A stretch of 64,000 nucleotides of DNA from Methylophilus sp. Leaf416 (GTDB lineage: Bacteria > Pseudomonadota > Gammaproteobacteria > Burkholderiales > Methylophilaceae): NCBI RefSeq assembly GCF_001424665.1, contig NZ_LMQS01000005.1, forward strand, positions 266,875 to 330,874. The letters are read 5' to 3'. Position 1 is the stretch's first letter; each line of letters starts with the position of its first letter. The translations under genes and the position numbers were made by a program. Under the pieces are notes generated by a model, which saw nothing but the letters and a program-made list of their open reading frames with translations, did no database searches and was not told where the DNA came from. Positions 19,734 to 28,631 of this stretch are shown piece by piece.

Positions 19734-19893
19734 GATAACAATATTTGAATAGCCCGAATGGGTAATGTCGCAAGATAAAATATTAAGTTATTGTTAGAAA
19801 AAGAGGAGAATTATAAGGAAACGCTCGATGGCGCGTATTGTTGGGTGAATGCTGCAGTAATTGGCTGGCAATACCAACAAACCTTTAATCTCC
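19734..19893 (+). other. Potentially structured 5' leader RNA
   Basis: Several complementary arms are visible. TAACAATA near 19736 pairs with TATTGTTA near 19789 and encloses the hairpin CCC-GAAT-GGG. Further on, GGAGAATTATAAGG (19805-19818) pairs with CCTTTAATCTCC (19882-19893), 12 pairs with two single-base bulges. Inside it, ACGC/GCGT makes a short hairpin and TTGTTGG (19838-19844) pairs with CCAACAA (19874-19880). An alternative GTATTG/CAATAC pairing uses overlapping bases, so two exclusive folds are possible. I do not recognise a known riboswitch class. Confidence 0.4.
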
Positions 19894-20038
19894 CCGATTT
19901 ACCTGGATGTCTCAGCTCCACGTAGTAATGTTATTGGTATGAACTTAGTCTGCTTCTGTTTAGTTTGAGTGCTTTAAGTTTGCCTTTTGTAATTAGTTTG
20001 TTTTTTAGTTATTTCTTTTAATTTTCTTAAGGATATAT

Positions 20039-20560
20039 ATGTTAAATATAAAAAAATCTTTGGCAGCAATGGCAATTGGTTCGGCAATGTTATTGCCTAT
20101 GACCTCTTTTGCTACAGTCACTAATTTTGGTGATATCACAAATTCCACTAGCGCAACTGGCTTGTTTAGTACTGTGGTCATTGGTGGTTTGGTTTTTGAT
20201 GGTGGTGACACTTTCAATTTCAGCCTAAATGCTGCAGACAAATCAAATATCTCTATTGATATTACTCAATTATTTGGTATCAACATTGGTAACTCTTATT
20301 TCAGCCTGAAACAAGGTGCTACCGAGATTAGCCAGATTGCACTTGATCCATTGATTCTTTTGAAAACTGAAAGTTACACTTTTAACAGCCTGGTTAACGG
20401 TAACTATTCCTTGTCATTGATTCCTTCAAACATCCTTGCTTTGAATTTTGGCGGTAAAGTGAGTATTACAGCTATTCCAGTTCCAGAGCCAGAAACTAAC
20501 GCTTTGATGTTCCTGGGCCTTGGCATCATTGGTATGATCGCTCGCAGAAAATTCGTTTAA
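20039..20560 (+). CDS. PEP-CTERM sorting domain protein
   Basis: The 173-residue product has an N-terminal signal peptide (MLNIKKSLAAMAIGSAMLL, cleavage likely after TSFA) and a C-terminal PEP-CTERM signal. That signal is VPEPE near residue 150, a hydrophobic helix and the basic tail ARRKFV. The middle 115 residues are rich in Ser, Asn, Thr, Phe and Gly, beta-type, with no enzyme motif. PEP-CTERM proteins are exported, processed by an exosortase and delivered to the surface or exopolysaccharide; no exosortase gene is in this window. Linkage to the polysaccharide locus, the sigma-54 promoter upstream and the terminator directly downstream make it a single-gene unit. Confidence 0.9.
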   Translation: MLNIKKSLAAMAIGSAMLLPMTSFATVTNFGDITNSTSATGLFSTVVIGGLVFDGGDTFNFSLNAADKSNISIDITQLFGINIGNSYFSLKQGATEISQIALDPLILLKTESYTFNSLVNGNYSLSLIPSNILALNFGGKVSITAIPVPEPETNALMFLGLGIIGMIARRKFV

Positions 20561-20575
20561 GTTTTTTCTAGCTAT

Positions 20576-20609
20576 AAAAAAGCCGGCTGCATCTGCAACC
20601 GGCTTTTTG
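20576..20609. terminator. Bidirectional rho-independent terminator
   Basis: AAAAAGCCGG and CCGGCTTTTT form a stem around a short loop region, T-rich on both strands. It separates the PEP-CTERM gene (plus) from the convergent dapC (minus). Confidence 0.9.
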
Positions 20610-20626
20610 TTTTATGGATTTGGTAT

Positions 20627-21817
20627 TTAGCTAAGGTTAGTTTGAATTCTCAATGCAGCTTCGATGGTTTCTTCATTAGAAGCAACAAGGGCCATACGAA
20701 TAAAACCTTTACCTGGATTGTGTCCATGCGCCTCGCGTGCCAGAAATGAGCCAGGCAGCACAGTAATATTGAGATCTTGGTAAAGTTGTTTGGCTATGAC
20801 AGCATCATCTTGTTGTGTGTCTATCCATAAATAGAAGGCAGCATCAGGAAGTTTTGTTTTTGACCATACCTGCTGGAGTATCGGTGTCACTGACTGGAAT
20901 TTCTCGTTATACAGTTTACGGTTTTCGATCACATGTGCTTCATCATTCCAAGCCACGATACTCGCTGCCTGCACGGCAGGATTCATGGCACATCCATGAT
21001 ACGTACGATACAAAGCAAACTTTTCAATAATCGCTGCATCACCTGCTACAAAGCCTGATCGCATACCTGGGACGTTGGAGCGTTTGGATAGTGAACTGAA
21101 CATGACGATCCGGCTAAAATCACGTCCTAACTTATACGCTGCTTCCAAAGCGCCTACTGGTGCATTCATTTCATCAAAGTAAATTTCTGAATAGCATTCA
21201 TCTGAAGCAATTACAAAACCGTACCGATCAGACAACTCAAATAAGGTTTTCCAGGCCTCCAAATCAATCACTTTGCCTGAAGGGTTGCCCGGACTACAGA
21301 CATACACTAATTGTGTACGCTTGAGAATATCTGCCGGAACCTGTGTCAGGTCCATGACATAATCATTCTCTTGGGTAGTATTGATAAAGTAAGGCGTGGC
21401 ACCAGCAAGGAAAGCAGCGCCTTCATAAATCTGGTAAAACGGGTTTGGTGAGATCACAACGGGTTGCTGCGGAACGCTGGTGTCAATCACGGCTTGTGCA
21501 AAGGCAAACAAGGCTTCACGGCTGCCATTTACCGGCAAAATGGCTTTATCGATATTCAATGCAGGGATCTTGTAACGACGTTGCAGCCATTGATTGATGG
21601 CTTCGCGCAAGGCGGGTACACCGATTGTGGTAGGATAGCTGGCTAGCCCGCCCAGGTTTGCCCTCAAGGCTTCAATAATGATTTCAGGCGTCGCATGTTT
21701 GGGTTCACCTATAGATAAATTGACAGGCGCAAAGTCTGGATTAGGCGTTAGCCCATCAAACAGGTCACGCAAACGCTGAAAAGGGTAGGGCTGGAGTAAA
21801 TTTAAATGTGGATTCAT
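20627..21817 (-). CDS. dapC: Succinyldiaminopimelate transaminase
   Basis: A 396-residue fold-type I aminotransferase beginning MNPHLNLLQPYPFQRL, which is characteristic of the proteobacterial DapC group. PLP motifs include LSIGEPKHATPE, the SPGNPSGK turn, SDECYSEIYF and SSLSKRSNVPGMRSGF with the Schiff-base lysine. It converts N-succinyl-2-amino-6-ketopimelate to N-succinyl-diaminopimelate in lysine and peptidoglycan-precursor synthesis. The gene is monocistronic here, between a terminator and a divergent transporter. N-acetylornithine or other side activity cannot be excluded. Confidence 0.88.
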   Translation of the reverse strand: MNPHLNLLQPYPFQRLRDLFDGLTPNPDFAPVNLSIGEPKHATPEIIIEALRANLGGLASYPTTIGVPALREAINQWLQRRYKIPALNIDKAILPVNGSREALFAFAQAVIDTSVPQQPVVISPNPFYQIYEGAAFLAGATPYFINTTQENDYVMDLTQVPADILKRTQLVYVCSPGNPSGKVIDLEAWKTLFELSDRYGFVIASDECYSEIYFDEMNAPVGALEAAYKLGRDFSRIVMFSSLSKRSNVPGMRSGFVAGDAAIIEKFALYRTYHGCAMNPAVQAASIVAWNDEAHVIENRKLYNEKFQSVTPILQQVWSKTKLPDAAFYLWIDTQQDDAVIAKQLYQDLNITVLPGSFLAREAHGHNPGKGFIRMALVASNEETIEAALRIQTNLS

Positions 21818-21832
21818 AGGGTTGTATTATAA

Positions 21833-22765
21833 GTGAGCCTTGCGCATAAGCAAAAAGCCCATCAGCAAAAATATTTTGCTTTGGCAGCATTGATCTACGG
21901 TGCCATTTCCTGGGGGGTGATCTGGTACCCATATCGACTACTAAATGACAGTGGCATCTCTGGTGTGCAATCCAGTTTTTTGAGCTATTGGCTGGCCTTG
22001 TTAATAGGCGGAATTATATTCTGGCGCCGCTACCCGCACATTTCCAAAGTACCTAAATCTGCATACTGGCTGAGCCTGGTAGCCGGCTGGACCAATCTTG
22101 CTTATGTGCTGGCTGTGATTGATGGTGAAGTCATGCGGGTGATGCTGCTGTTTTATCTCTCGCCTTTATGGACGTTGTTACTGGCGAAAATCTGGCTGCA
22201 TGAACGTTGGCATAAACCGCAACTATTAGCCATCGCCTTATCGTTGTTAGGGGCTGATTTAATGCTGACAGATGGTCAATTCGCATGGCCGTGGCCGCAA
22301 TCATCTTCTGATTGGCTGGCATTATCAGCTGGCATTGGCTTTTCGATTACCAACGTCATAACCCGTTTCTCCACTCACCTCACTATCGCAGCCAAAGGCA
22401 TGCTGGTGTGGTTGGGCGTGTTTGGATTGTCGTTGCTGGTGCTGCTCTGGCAAGATGGTTTATCCGGCCTCGCTTTTGCCAGCTCATTGACTTCGCGCAC
22501 TATGGTTTTGATGCTGCTGATAGCATTTATGCTTATTTCCGCAACTTTGCTGGTGCAATATGGCATTACCAAAACACCCGCCATTCAGGCGTCTGTATTA
22601 TTCATGTTTGAATTGATTGTCGCTGCGGTAGCTGCCTACTTTCTGGCACAAGAGAGTATGTCACTGATAGAAATGGTCGGCGGCTTTTGCATCGTCGCTG
22701 CAGGCCTGTTATCTGTGTACTATAGTGAAAGCAGTGAAGTCAGCGAAAAAAGCAGTGCAAGGTAG
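21833..22765 (+). CDS. DMT-family (EamA) transporter
   Basis: A 310-residue membrane protein with about ten hydrophobic segments arranged as two EamA repeats, including GAISWGVIWYPYRLL near the N-terminus and ASVLFMFELIVAAVAAYFLAQE in the second half (the E-x-x-x-A-x-x-A type signature). Such proteins are inner-membrane exporters of small metabolites or amino acids. The start is GTG 21833, 15 nt from the divergent dapC start, so the two genes share a very short promoter region. The substrate is unknown. The 3' end is 3 nt from the convergent TPR gene. Confidence 0.85.
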   Translation: MSLAHKQKAHQQKYFALAALIYGAISWGVIWYPYRLLNDSGISGVQSSFLSYWLALLIGGIIFWRRYPHISKVPKSAYWLSLVAGWTNLAYVLAVIDGEVMRVMLLFYLSPLWTLLLAKIWLHERWHKPQLLAIALSLLGADLMLTDGQFAWPWPQSSSDWLALSAGIGFSITNVITRFSTHLTIAAKGMLVWLGVFGLSLLVLLWQDGLSGLAFASSLTSRTMVLMLLIAFMLISATLLVQYGITKTPAIQASVLFMFELIVAAVAAYFLAQESMSLIEMVGGFCIVAAGLLSVYYSESSEVSEKSSAR

Positions 22766-22768
22766 TGG

Positions 22769-24541
22769 TTATGGCAAAAGTTCTCGATAAACTTGTTCTA
22801 GCTGGCGACAAAACGTTAAGGGATCAAATAGCACTTGTGCCTGCTGTTTAACCTTTTTCTTCAGCGTCTGCAATGCGGCAGGGTTATTTGCTAAAGTCAC
22901 TGCCTGTTTTACCAAGTTCTCCCAATCACTACAAACACACTCCTGCAAACCGCTACGTTTAAGCAAACTGGCACTCACCCGTGCCGGGAATGTAACTCCT
23001 TCCACCGTCAGCAAAGGGACGCCTTGCCACAGCGCATCACTGGCCGTGGTATGGGCATTGTACGGGGTGGTATCCAGCATCAAATCAGCATGTTGCTGCC
23101 TGGCAATATGCAGCTCGGCGCTAGTGCGCGGCGCGAATACAAGTCGGGCAGGATTGATGCCTGCCAGGTGCGCAGTTTGTTTGAGATTGTTGGTCGCCCA
23201 TCGATTGCACTCCTGCAACCATAAAACACTATCAGGGACCTGCTCAAGTATGCGCATCCAGTAAGCAAAGACATCGGCTGTAATTTTAAAGCTTTGGTTA
23301 AAGCTGCAAAATACAAAACCGTGCTCGGGTAAGCCATGCTGGGATCTACTGCCAGCATCAGCCTGTGGTCGCTGTGCATTGTTCGGCTGGTAACAAGGTA
23401 ATGCAATTGGCTGCTCAACTAAGCAATTACTTTTTACCGTGCTATCCACCAGAATCACATCGAACAAGAGGCGATTATTTACTTTGCCCATTGTGCCAGG
23501 GTAACCTAGCCAGTTGATATGACAGCGTGCCGGACGATAGGCGGCCACGCCGCTGCGACTATTCTGGGTGAATCCGGTCAAGTCTATCAGGCAATCAATA
23601 TCTGCAGCCCGCATATGGGCAGCCACTTGTGCGTCAGTCAGCGTAGCAATCTCAATCCAGTGATCCGCAGCCGCAATAAATGCGTTTCTTTCAACCGATT
23701 GATCATCTTTAGCCTGACTATACAAGCTCACTTCAAACTGATCGCGATTATGGGCGGCAATCACATCAGTGACCAGATATGCCAGCGGGTGTTTGCGAAA
23801 ATCGGAGGAAATATAAGCTAGCCTGATTTTTCGGCGGTCTGGTACGGGAGAGGGGGCTGGTAATGGCTGTATGGATCCATAGTGCTGTTGAGCCCATGAA
23901 CTGGCGCATAGCAGTTGCTCCGCATCGCTAGTGCCTGGCATGGCGAGGAACGCAAATGGAGGAATTTGTGCATTTGGTTGCTGCTTTAGTGCTGCGCGGA
24001 CTTCGTTAATGGCATCGTCCAAGCCTTGCCAGTCCGCCATATGCTGTTTCTGATGTATCCAGTGTACTTTGGCATGTAGCAACTGTGGATTGCATTTAAG
24101 TGCCTGCTCATAGGCCTTAATCGCTAAATCCAGTTGCCCGGTTTCGCGATAGGCATTACCCAGATTGTTTTGGATATCGGCATCGGCTGGATTGAATAAC
24201 AATGCTTGCTGATAATGCTGAATGGCTTCCGGATTTAGCCCAAGCTTACGCAGGCTGTTGGCCAAATTAAAGTGAACATCTGCCTGTTGAGGATCTTGTT
24301 GTAAAGATTTTCTGAAAGCTTCCGCTGCGCGCAGTTCATCGCCTTGCCGGCTGGCAACATTGCCTAACTGCATTAAGATTTGCGGATGATCAGGCGCCAG
24401 GCGCAACGCTGCAGAAAAGGACTTCTGGGCCAGGTCTAATTGTTTTTGCGCCAGGTAGCATCGTCCCAGCTCGTAATGCAGGCCCGGGTCATGTGGCATC
24501 TTGACAAGCTGCTGCTGCAAATTGACTATTTCCGGCGTCAT
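22769..24541 (-). CDS. TPR-repeat protein with O-GlcNAc transferase (SPINDLY-like) domain
   Basis: The 590-residue product has about four TPR units in residues 1-165 (for example ELGRCYLAQKQLDLAQKSFSAAL and NLGNAYRETGQLDLAIKAYEQAL). A GT41-type domain follows: AYISSDFRKHPLAYL, LIDLTGFTQNSR, NWLGYPGTMG, FCSFNQSFKIT and LDTTPYNAHTTASDALWQG. Bacterial members transfer a sugar, usually GlcNAc, to Ser/Thr of proteins, including flagellins. The His of DFxxHP is conserved. It overlaps mnmC by 4 nt (ATGA) and is therefore coupled to it. The protein target is not deducible; the nearby motility locus is merely suggestive. Confidence 0.85.
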   Translation of the reverse strand: MTPEIVNLQQQLVKMPHDPGLHYELGRCYLAQKQLDLAQKSFSAALRLAPDHPQILMQLGNVASRQGDELRAAEAFRKSLQQDPQQADVHFNLANSLRKLGLNPEAIQHYQQALLFNPADADIQNNLGNAYRETGQLDLAIKAYEQALKCNPQLLHAKVHWIHQKQHMADWQGLDDAINEVRAALKQQPNAQIPPFAFLAMPGTSDAEQLLCASSWAQQHYGSIQPLPAPSPVPDRRKIRLAYISSDFRKHPLAYLVTDVIAAHNRDQFEVSLYSQAKDDQSVERNAFIAAADHWIEIATLTDAQVAAHMRAADIDCLIDLTGFTQNSRSGVAAYRPARCHINWLGYPGTMGKVNNRLLFDVILVDSTVKSNCLVEQPIALPCYQPNNAQRPQADAGSRSQHGLPEHGFVFCSFNQSFKITADVFAYWMRILEQVPDSVLWLQECNRWATNNLKQTAHLAGINPARLVFAPRTSAELHIARQQHADLMLDTTPYNAHTTASDALWQGVPLLTVEGVTFPARVSASLLKRSGLQECVCSDWENLVKQAVTLANNPAALQTLKKKVKQQAQVLFDPLTFCRQLEQVYRELLP

Positions 24542-26493
24542 CCTGTCACCTTAAATGGCTTTAGTAGTTTTTTCCAGCCCAGTTGTTTAAATAGCAGGCG
24601 CTGTGGATGCAGGCCATTCCAGAAACTATCCTCGGTCAACTGTGGCAAAGCTATTGAAAAATCCTTCAACAGCCGTCTGGCCATTACAGCAGCGCAATAG
24701 GGTGCCGTCATTAAGCCTTTGCTGCCATGTGCGATATGTATATACAAACCTTGTGGCGCGGGCAAGTCTTCATAATCGGTAATGCTGATAGAGGTGGGCT
24801 TGAGGTTGTCTGTAGAAAGTAATGGCCCAACATAAGGTAAATAGTCGGGGGAGCCGCAGCGCATTGAAGCCCTGGCATAAGTAATTTCTGCTGAAGAAAC
24901 TGCATTAAATTGCGGACTTAAGTGACTGACCATATTGAGGTTACTTGCATTATCTGCATCCCTTACATCAGTATCTAAATCGCCATGCGCGAAAGTGGCA
25001 CCCATGGCGTGCATGCCGCCCTGCAACGGTGTCAGGTAACCAATGCCGCACAGTATCATTTTTAAATCTTGCATGGCAGGTTGTCCGGCAATCATCCCCA
25101 TTTGCCCGCGCACCGGGTTTAGCCACATGCTGCTGTCTGGTAATAATTCGGCAGCATTTGCTGCGTTAGCTACAATCACTGCATCGAATCCCTGGTGCAA
25201 ATCAGTACTGGATTGTAATTGCCAGCCATCCTGGCTGGATAGTCCAGTGATATTCTGCTGCAAATGCACATGAATATTCACATGCTTAAGCATGGCAATA
25301 CACGCTTCACGAGGATTCACCCAGGCCGCGTCGGCAAAATACAAGCAATCTGATGTCAGAGGCACGCCTGCAAGTTCAGTGGCTTGAGCTGCATCCACTT
25401 GCTGCAATAATCCTAAATGGGCATAACGCGCTGCGACTTTATGTACGCGCTTCTGTTCGCGCGCAGCACCACCTAATTGCAATAAGCCATTGTGTTTGAA
25501 AGCATCTTCAGCCAAACCTAAATTGGCAAAGTGGCGCAGGCTAAAGCTATAGCTGCGCAAAGCTAATTCATCATTCAGGAGTTCTTCGGTATTTAAGCGT
25601 GGATACAGCATGCCGCGTGGATTACCGGATGCCCCGCTAGCGATGGTTTCAGCCCGGTCAAACACGTGTACTTCGCAACCCATAGAGGCTAAAAACCACG
25701 CACTACTGCAACCGGCGATTCCGGCACCGATGATGGCAATTTTTGGCATGTCTGGCACAGGTGTAATTGCTAGAGACGGCCACTCACCGCATAACATTTC
25801 ACGCTTTGCTCCATAACCTGCGGTTTTTTTAGGTTGAAAACCTGCTTCTTGCAACTGGCGACGGACGAAGCCGGCACTGGTAAATGTGGCGAAAGTAGTG
25901 CCGGCTTTGGCGCACTTCGCCATACATTCAAACAGGGGCGCCTGCCACATTTCAGGGTTTTTTGAGGGGGCGAAACCATCCAGGAACCAGGCATCTGCTT
26001 TTAAATCCAGTTCAGGCAACACGCTGGCAGCATCAGCAATGTGTAAGGTAAGGCTGGTAGAAAAGTTCTGTAGCTCCAACTGATTAATGCCAGGCTGCAA
26101 AAAACGATATTGCTCGCACAAAGCCTGGCTGTACTCGGCCAGTTCAGGAAAGTGTGCATGCGCCTGTTGCAAGTCCTGCAAGGAAAAAGGTGCAATTTCG
26201 ATACTGATAAAGTGTAAGTGGGCAGAGACAGGCGCTGTTTCGCGCCACAATTGCAAGGTTGCCAGAAAGTTCAGGCCGCTGCCGAAACCGGTTTCAACAA
26301 TGACAAAGTGACTGGGCTTATCAGCAGGAAGGTTTTGCCAGCGCTGTTGCAAATGATTTTGTTGCAAAAACACATGACGCGTTTCAGCCAGCCCATGTTG
26401 CGGATGGTCTGGGCTAACGGAAAAATAGGTATCATCAAACGTGGTGGAGTAGGGCAAACCATCGCGCCATTCCAGTGCTGCATGGGTAGTCAT
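24538..26493 (-). CDS. mnmC: Bifunctional tRNA mnm5s2U34 biosynthesis enzyme
   Basis: The 651-residue fusion has an N-terminal SAM-dependent methyltransferase (MnmD part: VETGFGSGLNFLATL, then AWFLDGFAPSKNPEMW). The C-terminal FAD-dependent oxidase starts IAIIGAGIAGCSSAWFLA near residue 251 and includes GASGNPRGMLYPRL. The C-terminal part removes the carboxymethyl group from cmnm5s2U34 in tRNA, and the N-terminal part methylates the resulting amine. The length matches the usual 650-690 residues. It lies 33 nt downstream of the lipid cluster and may be read from it. Confidence 0.94.
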   Translation of the reverse strand: MTTHAALEWRDGLPYSTTFDDTYFSVSPDHPQHGLAETRHVFLQQNHLQQRWQNLPADKPSHFVIVETGFGSGLNFLATLQLWRETAPVSAHLHFISIEIAPFSLQDLQQAHAHFPELAEYSQALCEQYRFLQPGINQLELQNFSTSLTLHIADAASVLPELDLKADAWFLDGFAPSKNPEMWQAPLFECMAKCAKAGTTFATFTSAGFVRRQLQEAGFQPKKTAGYGAKREMLCGEWPSLAITPVPDMPKIAIIGAGIAGCSSAWFLASMGCEVHVFDRAETIASGASGNPRGMLYPRLNTEELLNDELALRSYSFSLRHFANLGLAEDAFKHNGLLQLGGAAREQKRVHKVAARYAHLGLLQQVDAAQATELAGVPLTSDCLYFADAAWVNPREACIAMLKHVNIHVHLQQNITGLSSQDGWQLQSSTDLHQGFDAVIVANAANAAELLPDSSMWLNPVRGQMGMIAGQPAMQDLKMILCGIGYLTPLQGGMHAMGATFAHGDLDTDVRDADNASNLNMVSHLSPQFNAVSSAEITYARASMRCGSPDYLPYVGPLLSTDNLKPTSISITDYEDLPAPQGLYIHIAHGSKGLMTAPYCAAVMARRLLKDFSIALPQLTEDSFWNGLHPQRLLFKQLGWKKLLKPFKVTG

Positions 26494-26526
26494 AGGCTGG
26501 CAAGTGTATCATGCCTGATTTACCGC

Positions 26527-27840
26527 TTACACCCGTTTAAGCGCTCGGTAGCCCGGTTTTGCCAGCAATAAATGCACATCGCCTAGCGCGCATTCGGCAA
26601 ATCCGCCTTCGCAATAACTCAGGTAGAAATCCCACATGCGAATAAAAGTATCGCGATAACCTAACTGTTTCACCTGATCGAGATTGGCAAAGAAGTTCTC
26701 GCGCCACAAACGCAGGGTGGTCGCGTAATCCTGGCCAATATCCTGCAGATCTATTAAACGTAAATCACTCGCACGTGTCAGGCTAGTCAACATGGCGGTA
26801 TTGGAAGGGATATTAGAGCCAGGGAAGATATAGCGCTGGATAAAATCCACCGAGCGAATAGCGCTTTTGTAGCGCTGATCCATAATCGTAATAGCTTGTA
26901 TCAACGCAACCCCGTTTGGTTTCAGCAAATGGCTCACTTTATTGAAATAGGTGTCGTAGTATTGATGACCCACTGCTTCTATCATTTCAATAGACACCAG
27001 CTTGTCGTATTGACCTTGCAAGTGACGATAATCCTGCTTGAGTAATACGATTTTATCCTGCAAGCCTTCCGCTGCAACCCGCTCTTTTGCCAGCACAAAC
27101 TGTTGCTGCGATATTGTGGTCGTGGTGACACGGCAACCATAATGCTTAGCGGCATAAATGGCGAATCCTCCCCAGCCAGTGCCTATCTCAATCACATGGT
27201 CTGCCGGCGACAGCTGCAATTTGTCACAAATCACTTTTAGCTTGCGTTCAGAAGCCGCCTGCAAGCGGCTGATATCCGCACTGGGCCTGTCTTCAGCATC
27301 GAACATGGCGGACGAGTACATCATGGTTGGGTCCAGAAACAACTTGAATAAATCATTGCCCAGGTCGTAATGCGCGGCTATGTTTTTCTGACTGCCCGCT
27401 TCACTATTGCTGTTTAACCAGTGAAAAGCCTTAAGCATCGGTTTACTCAAATACTGGTAACCACCTTCAAGCGTATCCATCACAGACTGATTGAGCACCA
27501 TCAGTCGCACCACATTGGTTAATGTGTCCGCCTGCCAATAACCGAGCATATAGGCTTCGCCTGCCCCGATGCTGCCGCCGAACGCGATTTCGCCATAAAA
27601 ACGCGGATCATAGACGGTGATACTGGCCTGGATTGCTTCTACATTGCTTTGGTGGGGAAGATGTCCGAAAACATGGCTTTCGTTACCATCAATAATAGTC
27701 AGCTGGCCGACTTTCAGTCCGGCCAACCGTTTGAGCACCTGCTTTTTTGCCAGTTGCGCGACCCATTTGGCACGACTTTTAGATTTTAAGGGTTTGGTCA
27801 GCGTGTCAGTGGAAAGGGCGTTTGAAGGCATTGAGTTCAT
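26527..27840 (-). CDS. Cyclopropane-fatty-acyl-phospholipid synthase family protein
   Basis: A 437-residue SAM-dependent methyltransferase with HYDLGNDLFKLFLDPTMMYS, motif I IEIGTGWGGFAIYAA, and EMIEAVGHQYYDTYF in the acyl/bicarbonate region, all typical of Cfa. It methylenates or methylates unsaturated acyl chains of membrane phospholipids. It is the last of nine tightly packed minus-strand genes; DUF1365 precedes it by 2 nt, an adjacency seen widely in proteobacteria. A second, shorter Cfa-like gene opens the same cluster (33.4-34.5 kb). True cyclopropane formation versus another methylation is undecided. Confidence 0.88.
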   Translation of the reverse strand: MNSMPSNALSTDTLTKPLKSKSRAKWVAQLAKKQVLKRLAGLKVGQLTIIDGNESHVFGHLPHQSNVEAIQASITVYDPRFYGEIAFGGSIGAGEAYMLGYWQADTLTNVVRLMVLNQSVMDTLEGGYQYLSKPMLKAFHWLNSNSEAGSQKNIAAHYDLGNDLFKLFLDPTMMYSSAMFDAEDRPSADISRLQAASERKLKVICDKLQLSPADHVIEIGTGWGGFAIYAAKHYGCRVTTTTISQQQFVLAKERVAAEGLQDKIVLLKQDYRHLQGQYDKLVSIEMIEAVGHQYYDTYFNKVSHLLKPNGVALIQAITIMDQRYKSAIRSVDFIQRYIFPGSNIPSNTAMLTSLTRASDLRLIDLQDIGQDYATTLRLWRENFFANLDQVKQLGYRDTFIRMWDFYLSYCEGGFAECALGDVHLLLAKPGYRALKRV

Positions 27841-27842
27841 GA

Positions 27843-28631
27843 TTAATCACCAAGTTTGGCGTGTTGTTTGGGGTGAGTGTAGAAAGGAATTCTTTTGAGC
27901 CATAGCCGCAGGGCTTGCCAGTAAATGGCTGCGATGACTTTGACAGTCATCCATGGATAGCTTAATAACATGCGATTTAAAGTACTTGCTTGCCAGGGAT
28001 GTCTTTGTAATTTCAAGGTAGCGAAAAACGTAGCTTGCTCATGGTGCCAGTTTTGCATATGCACACTCAGTGCATCACCGGGTGCTGAAAATTGCCATTG
28101 ATAATCGATATCCATGGGCATAAATGGCGAGACATGGAAATCTTTTTCCAGTTTGAACAGCATGGAAGTGGCCTGCTTTACTTCATGTACATAAGCAAAC
28201 TGTTCTTTCCAGGGTGTGTTGGTAATATGGCTGACGATCGCCTGTAACTCACCCTTAGGGTTGTAGCAATAGTAAAAACTGACCGGGTTAAAGCAGACGC
28301 CCCAGTAACGACAATGGGTGAGTAGACCAATTCTGCCGAGAGGGCGTTGGCAGGTATGTTTTTCAACCAGGTCACGTACACATTGGTCCAAAGGTTGATC
28401 TGGCGGGCCCAGATAGTCTTCGCGCTTAAAATAAGCCAGGTTAGGCTTAAGGTAAGACCACAAGCGATTGCTTTTAAATAGTAAAGGCAGCTCATCTAAA
28501 TCCAGGTACAGCATAAAAAGCTGGTAACGGAAGCCATGAGCTTTCGGTTGCAATCTCTGATGGCTTATCCATCCAGTGTAGATAGCACTATGCAACTTTT
28601 CATTCTGATTTGACGCAGATGCCGCATTCAT
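27843..28631 (-). CDS. DUF1365 family protein
   Basis: A 262-residue protein with the DUF1365 landmarks: SAIYTGWISHQRLQPKAHGF at the N-terminus, FMLYLDLDELP, LLTHCRYWGVCFNPVSFYYC and KDFHVSPFMPM. The family has no settled biochemical function but is almost always next to a Cfa-type methyltransferase and an FAD oxidoreductase, as here, so a role in acyl-chain modification is inferred. It overlaps the upstream FAD oxidoreductase gene by 4 nt and precedes the Cfa gene by 2 nt. No signal peptide or clear membrane segment is seen. Confidence 0.88.
   Translation of the reverse strand: MNAASASNQNEKLHSAIYTGWISHQRLQPKAHGFRYQLFMLYLDLDELPLLFKSNRLWSYLKPNLAYFKREDYLGPPDQPLDQCVRDLVEKHTCQRPLGRIGLLTHCRYWGVCFNPVSFYYCYNPKGELQAIVSHITNTPWKEQFAYVHEVKQATSMLFKLEKDFHVSPFMPMDIDYQWQFSAPGDALSVHMQNWHHEQATFFATLKLQRHPWQASTLNRMLLSYPWMTVKVIAAIYWQALRLWLKRIPFYTHPKQHAKLGD

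Larger units (their letters stand above)
19428..20038 (+). other. 611-nt regulatory gap before the PEP-CTERM gene
   Basis: No convincing gene lies here. From left to right it holds a dyad-rich patch at 19561-19595, a sigma-54-type promoter at 19691-19706, and a leader of about 320 nt with several strong potential stems (listed separately). It ends with a T-rich stretch and AAGGATATAT in front of the ATG at 20039. Such a long untranslated leader is unusual for a 173-codon gene. Confidence 0.6.

Noticed and set aside
19734..19893. Cyclic-di-GMP (GEMM) riboswitch before the PEP-CTERM gene
   Set aside because: The fold lacks the conserved GEMM sequence elements; only generic stems are present, so I report a candidate structured leader without a class.
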